In this document: positions 61,174 to 64,000 of the stretch, in pieces
Numbering within the stretch: the stretch's first letter is position 1
Layout: each line of letters opens with the position of its first letter
Assembly: GCF_000348725.1 (NCBI RefSeq)
Contig: NC_020813.1
Coordinates: forward strand, 992,001-1,056,000
Reading direction: 5' to 3'
DNA from: Pseudobdellovibrio exovorus JSS
GTDB lineage: Bacteria > Bdellovibrionota > Bdellovibrionia > Bdellovibrionales > Bdellovibrionaceae
Length of the DNA: 64,000 bases
Notes under the pieces: model-generated
What the model saw: only the letters and a program-made list of their open reading frames with translations
Databases searched by the model: none
Told to the model about the DNA's origin: nothing
Translations under genes and position numbers: made by a program

Positions 61174-62211
61174 ATGCACCATGTATTTCATCTTGTGTTT
61201 CTTCTGTGTGCTACCTTTTTGTCTTTGCAGAGTTTTGCTGCAGAGACTCCTGCATTGATACGTATTCGTGTCTTGGCGGATCTTTCGACTTTCCCTGAAT
61301 TGCAGCAGGTTCAATTAAAAAAAATATCTCCTCGTATATGGAGCCTGAATGGTGACTCGTTGATGATAGACGGGAAGCCTCTTGCGACCAGTAACTTAAT
61401 TCACCAAAAATCCAATGGAAAATTTGATGTGATTTCACTCGTTGAGTTTAACGAGTATTTAGCCGGAGTGGTCACGGGTGAAATGCCATCGTCATGGCCG
61501 CTAGAGGCGTTGAAAGCGCAGGCTGTCGTGGCGCGCTCTTACGCGCTATCGCGAATTGCGGAAAGACAAAATCAAATTTACCATCTTGACGGCGATCATC
61601 TAGATCAGGTTTATCGTCCGCAGTCTTCGAAAAAAGCCCGTGCCGCGGTGCTGGCTACAGATGGTGTCGTTCTTAAAAAACAAACGGGTGGTATTCTGAA
61701 AGCCTATTATCATGCGGATTGTGGTGGGCACACAGTAGATGCGTCTTCGGTTTGGGGAAGTGGTGAGTATAATTCAGGGACGGCGAAAGATCCTTGGTGT
61801 GCAAGTCGTCTTTCCCATCGCTGGAGTCATGAAATGGACTTGGGTGAGTTCTCTCGTAAATTGCAAATTAAGGAACAAGAGCTGGCAACTCGAAGTTATT
61901 TTGCGCCTCAGGCCCAAGTGATTAAGATTGGTTCGCTAGTTGTGTCAGTACAGCGATTACGAGAGATGTTTGGCTTTTTTAATTTGCGCAGTTCGATAAA
62001 TAAAATCGAATTAAGTGCAGACTCATCCGTTAAAATCTCAGGGCAGGGTTTCGGTCACGGAGCGGGATTGTGTCAGTGGGGAACACGAGATCAAGTTAAA
62101 GCGGGAAGAACTTACGTACAGGTTCTAAAACACTACTATCCACGTGCAAAAATCGAAAGAAATCAGACCTATTTAAGCTTTGTAAAGAGTGTTGAAGCTG
62201 TCTCGAACTGA
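61174..62211 (+). CDS. SpoIID/LytB-domain secreted protein
   Basis: A 345-residue exported protein with signal peptide (FHLVFLLCATFLSLQSFAA). The SpoIID domain shows EYLAGVVTGEMPSSWPLEAL with the catalytic-type glutamate, KAQAVVARSYALSR, ADCGGHTVDASSVWG and the terminal GQGFGHGAGLCQWGTR. SpoIID proteins are lytic transglycosylases acting on denuded peptidoglycan glycan chains; in a non-sporulating Gram-negative it is probably a cell-wall remodeller, here of its own wall or that of a prey cell (inference). A weak AAAG lies before the ATG. Confidence 0.9.
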   Translation: MHHVFHLVFLLCATFLSLQSFAAETPALIRIRVLADLSTFPELQQVQLKKISPRIWSLNGDSLMIDGKPLATSNLIHQKSNGKFDVISLVEFNEYLAGVVTGEMPSSWPLEALKAQAVVARSYALSRIAERQNQIYHLDGDHLDQVYRPQSSKKARAAVLATDGVVLKKQTGGILKAYYHADCGGHTVDASSVWGSGEYNSGTAKDPWCASRLSHRWSHEMDLGEFSRKLQIKEQELATRSYFAPQAQVIKIGSLVVSVQRLREMFGFFNLRSSINKIELSADSSVKISGQGFGHGAGLCQWGTRDQVKAGRTYVQVLKHYYPRAKIERNQTYLSFVKSVEAVSN

Positions 62212-62267
62212 GAGAGGTGTTAGCACTTTTCGTCCCTTGTTACAGAATAGCTAAAGATTAGACGTCT

Positions 62268-62288
62268 CATTCTGAGTCATACAGAATG
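62268..62288. promoter_or_regulatory. Enhancer-like inverted repeat of the sigma-54 region
   Basis: CATTCTG and CAGAATG, perfect seven-base arms with a seven-base spacer, centred about 78 bases upstream of the predicted sigma-54 transcript start. This is the position at which bacterial enhancer-binding activators usually sit. Confidence 0.55.
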
Positions 62289-62329
62289 AAGTCATAGTGA
62301 TTTCAATAGGTTATAAAAAAAGAAACTTC

Positions 62330-62344
62330 TGGCACGGCCTTCGC
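62330..62344 (+). promoter_or_regulatory. Sigma-54 (-24/-12) promoter for the 62375 lipoprotein
   Basis: TGGCACGGCCTTCGC, with GG at 62331-62332 and GC at 62343-62344 separated by exactly ten bases. The -24 box TGGCACG is a perfect consensus; the -12 box TCGC has one change from TTGC. Predicted start near 62356, giving a short leader with AAAGGAAGG before the ATG at 62375. Confidence 0.75.
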
Positions 62345-62362
62345 TATATACATCTGTATATA
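62345..62362. promoter_or_regulatory. Palindrome over the predicted transcript start
   Basis: TATATAC - ATCT - GTATATA, perfect seven-base arms directly after the -12 box, reaching to the edge of the ribosome-binding site. Possible operator. Confidence 0.45.
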
Positions 62363-62374
62363 AAGGAAGGTTTT

Positions 62375-63151
62375 ATGAAAAAATTAATACTTATCACATC
62401 TATGATGGCTCTAGGATTGATGAGTGTCGGTTGCTCAAAATCCCGCTCAAACTCGACAGGTAATGTAAATACAAGTGCAATCGGCGGAGAAAATCCGGTC
62501 ATTATCGATCCGAATGCAAGCAATGGGGTTCCGACCTTTTCTTCAGGTTTCACTACTGATCTAGTGACGACTTATCAAGCGATGAGTCAGTACACCAGTA
62601 TCCCAGGAAACTTTGTAGGATTGAATAATCCACAAAACATTAAGATCAATTTGAACTTCGCGCATGTGGCCGATGGTCGCTACGGTGGAACTGTGACGAT
62701 CAGCTACTATGATAATGGTGTTTTGCGCACAGGAACTTTTGATGCAGGTACAGGTCGCAATCCGACTTATAAAGGAATGCATGATAATAACAGTCTGCAA
62801 TCTGAGTACAATTTCTGGTTCAACTTTGAAAACAAAACTGTGTACACAGGTTTCTATGAGGACTCATTTGGTGCCTTAGTTATCTCTCTTGAGCCAGAAG
62901 TGGTGTCAGGTGGGGGTAATGATGCAGAGCCTCTTAATGTAAAATATAAGGGCTCTGTGTACTTCAAAAACTTTGCCAAAGTTAAGAATAATCCGTATCG
63001 CTCGTGCTGGCATATATACGCAGGTGACAATGATTGTCGCTCGAACGTGATCCAGACTAAGTGCGGTTTGGCACCAGGTGTGGAAGCGGGTTATACACTT
63101 CTTGGAACTTTTACAAATGTTAATGTGAAGCAGGCTTTTAATATAAATTAA
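62375..63151 (+). CDS. Lipoprotein under sigma-54 control
   Basis: A 258-residue lipoprotein with lipobox LMSVGC (Cys20, then Ser, so outer-membrane sorting expected). The mature protein starts with a Ser/Asn-rich linker and is then beta-rich: NFAHVADGRYGGTVTISYY, NFWFNFENKTVYTGFYED, LNVKYKGSVYFKNF. Four cysteines in the last third (SCWHIYAGDNDCRSN and TKCGL) may form disulfides. Family unknown. It has the strongest regulated promoter of the window and a good AAAGGAAGG ribosome-binding site. The next lipoprotein gene starts 49 bases downstream. Confidence 0.8.
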   Translation: MKKLILITSMMALGLMSVGCSKSRSNSTGNVNTSAIGGENPVIIDPNASNGVPTFSSGFTTDLVTTYQAMSQYTSIPGNFVGLNNPQNIKINLNFAHVADGRYGGTVTISYYDNGVLRTGTFDAGTGRNPTYKGMHDNNSLQSEYNFWFNFENKTVYTGFYEDSFGALVISLEPEVVSGGGNDAEPLNVKYKGSVYFKNFAKVKNNPYRSCWHIYAGDNDCRSNVIQTKCGLAPGVEAGYTLLGTFTNVNVKQAFNIN

Positions 63152-63200
63152 AATTTTAAATAAATAAGAATCATGGTATAAGTCGAAATCGGAGAAGCTT

Positions 63201-63830
63201 ATGAAAAAGAATATCTTACTAAAAACAATCAAAGGGACGCTGTTGGCTACAGCCTTGATGATGACGCTGGCTGCGTGTGGAAATAAGAATAACAACACCA
63301 CACCAATCAACGCCTACACTCAAAGTTGTGTGAACTGCGAAAATATCACAGGTTATCCATTCTTTAGTGCCCAGACACAGGCCTACAGAACACAAGGATG
63401 GAGCTACATGTCTGCGTTCACGATTGCTTGGAGCTTCTCGGGTCAAAATACGAACACAATGAATAACGGACAGAATTATAATCAATGGGCATCCCCTGCG
63501 ATGAATTATTCTGGTCAAGTAAGTGCCGCGGGAACGGTTAACGTGAGCACAGCTACTAACTTAGGTTTCTGTCCACTTCCTGCTGGAACTTACACGCTGA
63601 CAACACAAACTGTTGGTCAGTGGAATCAAGGTCAGGTTTCTGGATTGAAATTATTAATCACAGGTCCTGCTACATTGACAGCTGTAGTTAATCAGGCGCA
63701 AGCTTCTGATTATGGTTACGGCTACTGGGGTGGTGGTTCAAGCACTAGCTCTAGCCGCATCCAAGGTTACTTAGTGATCGAGCAAGTGAATGGTATCTAC
63801 TGTCACGGTGCTCAGTTAACGATCTACTAG
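63201..63830 (+). CDS. Asn/Gln/Ser-rich lipoprotein
   Basis: A 209-residue lipoprotein with lipobox MTLAAC (Cys26, then Gly). The mature chain opens with GNKNNNTTP and a CVNC pair and is rich in Asn, Gln, Thr and Ser with a beta-rich pattern. A low-complexity stretch (YGYGYWGGGSSTSSS) lies near the end. Family unknown. GGAGAAG precedes the ATG, and a terminator follows. It may be co-transcribed with the preceding lipoprotein; a GGTATAAGT element lies upstream and could instead be its own promoter. Confidence 0.8.
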   Translation: MKKNILLKTIKGTLLATALMMTLAACGNKNNNTTPINAYTQSCVNCENITGYPFFSAQTQAYRTQGWSYMSAFTIAWSFSGQNTNTMNNGQNYNQWASPAMNYSGQVSAAGTVNVSTATNLGFCPLPAGTYTLTTQTVGQWNQGQVSGLKLLITGPATLTAVVNQAQASDYGYGYWGGGSSTSSSRIQGYLVIEQVNGIYCHGAQLTIY

Positions 63831-63882
63831 TAAGTAGAGTTAACTTATTACAGCTAAATTATACAGTTAAATGATCTCCGAT

Positions 63883-63923
63883 AAAAACCCCAATAAGAAG
63901 AGCCAATCTTGTTGGGGTTTTTG
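63883..63923 (+). terminator. Intrinsic terminator after the last lipoprotein
   Basis: AAAAACCCCAA and TTGGGGTTTTT arms with extra TAAG/CTTG pairing inside the loop, followed by GC and TTTT. It is symmetrical enough to work in both directions. Confidence 0.88.
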
Positions 63924-64000
63924 CTTTTAAGCTTGTGTAAAATCGTTTTTAAATTCATTATAAATACAAATGGACCACTCACTTTGGATCGACTTCTTTG

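Noticed and set aside
63970-64000. ATG followed by ten open codons at the window end
   Set aside because: No ribosome-binding site and too short to judge; it may be the start of the next gene.
1-64000. Prophage, insertion sequence, CRISPR array or origin
   Set aside because: No transposase, integrase, phage structural gene, regularly spaced repeats or DnaA-box cluster was seen; the region looks like stable core chromosome.

Overview
The window is ordinary chromosomal DNA of a low-to-mid GC Gram-negative bacterium (about 43% GC by eye). The gene content suggests a predatory or predator-related member of the Bdellovibrionota, closer to the lower-GC Bdellovibrio exovorus type than to B. bacteriovorus. 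Support comes from the mixture of a deoxyhypusine-synthase-like protein, CarD, class I (DhnA-type) aldolase, an LPS-making outer membrane (WaaA, heptosyltransferase), secreted S8 and C1 proteases, HD-GYP signalling and many outer-membrane barrels and lipoproteins. This is an inference from gene content; no rRNA is present. I saw no tRNA, rRNA, IS element, prophage or CRISPR array.

Layout. 1-7.4 kb: 3' part of uvrA, a TerC-like membrane protein, an EamA exporter, a flavin reductase, a small barrel, an HD-GYP phosphodiesterase and a DUF1338 enzyme. 7.6-12.1 kb: a two-gene module of an outer-membrane barrel plus a 1004-residue lipoprotein. 12.1-18.2 kb: coiled-coil membrane protein, dcd, rpmG (L33), a ChaN-like protein, a P-loop ATPase, a Rossmann-fold protein, a BtuF-like receptor. 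17.0-19.2 kb: LPS inner-core genes waaA and a GT9 heptosyltransferase. 19.3-26.4 kb: a second, paralogous barrel/lipoprotein module heading a tight five-gene run with an MFS transporter, another barrel and an RNA methyltransferase. 26.4-36.4 kb: EEP lipoprotein, RluA, DedA, a His-rich unknown, TatD, TcdA, the DHS-like protein, a phospholipase D, Nfu. 36.5-39.5 kb: aldolase, lysS and a rhodanese-like lipoprotein. 39.5-47.5 kb: C1 protease, second HD-GYP, recG, photolyase, S8 protease. 47.7-54 kb: CarD, gltX-cysS, HPF-like factor, a Cas4-like/DnaQ-like fusion nuclease. 53.6-61.1 kb: tryptophan dioxygenase with a kynureninase-like enzyme, uvrB, uvrC, AMP nucleosidase, a small uracil-DNA-glycosylase-like protein. 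61.2-64 kb: SpoIID protein and two lipoproteins, the first behind a convincing sigma-54 promoter.

How it fits together. DNA repair is unusually concentrated (uvrA, uvrB, uvrC, recG, photolyase, the DUF2779 nuclease). Cell-envelope genes dominate the rest. Gene packing is extreme: at least five convergent pairs overlap at their 3' ends, and many co-directional neighbours overlap by 1-34 bases.

The most original items are the duplicated barrel/EF-hand-like-lipoprotein modules, the sigma-54 control region at 62.27-62.37 kb, a DHS-like enzyme lacking the catalytic lysine, and a 141-residue degenerate UDG-fold protein. All functional calls rest on motif reading, without database searches.
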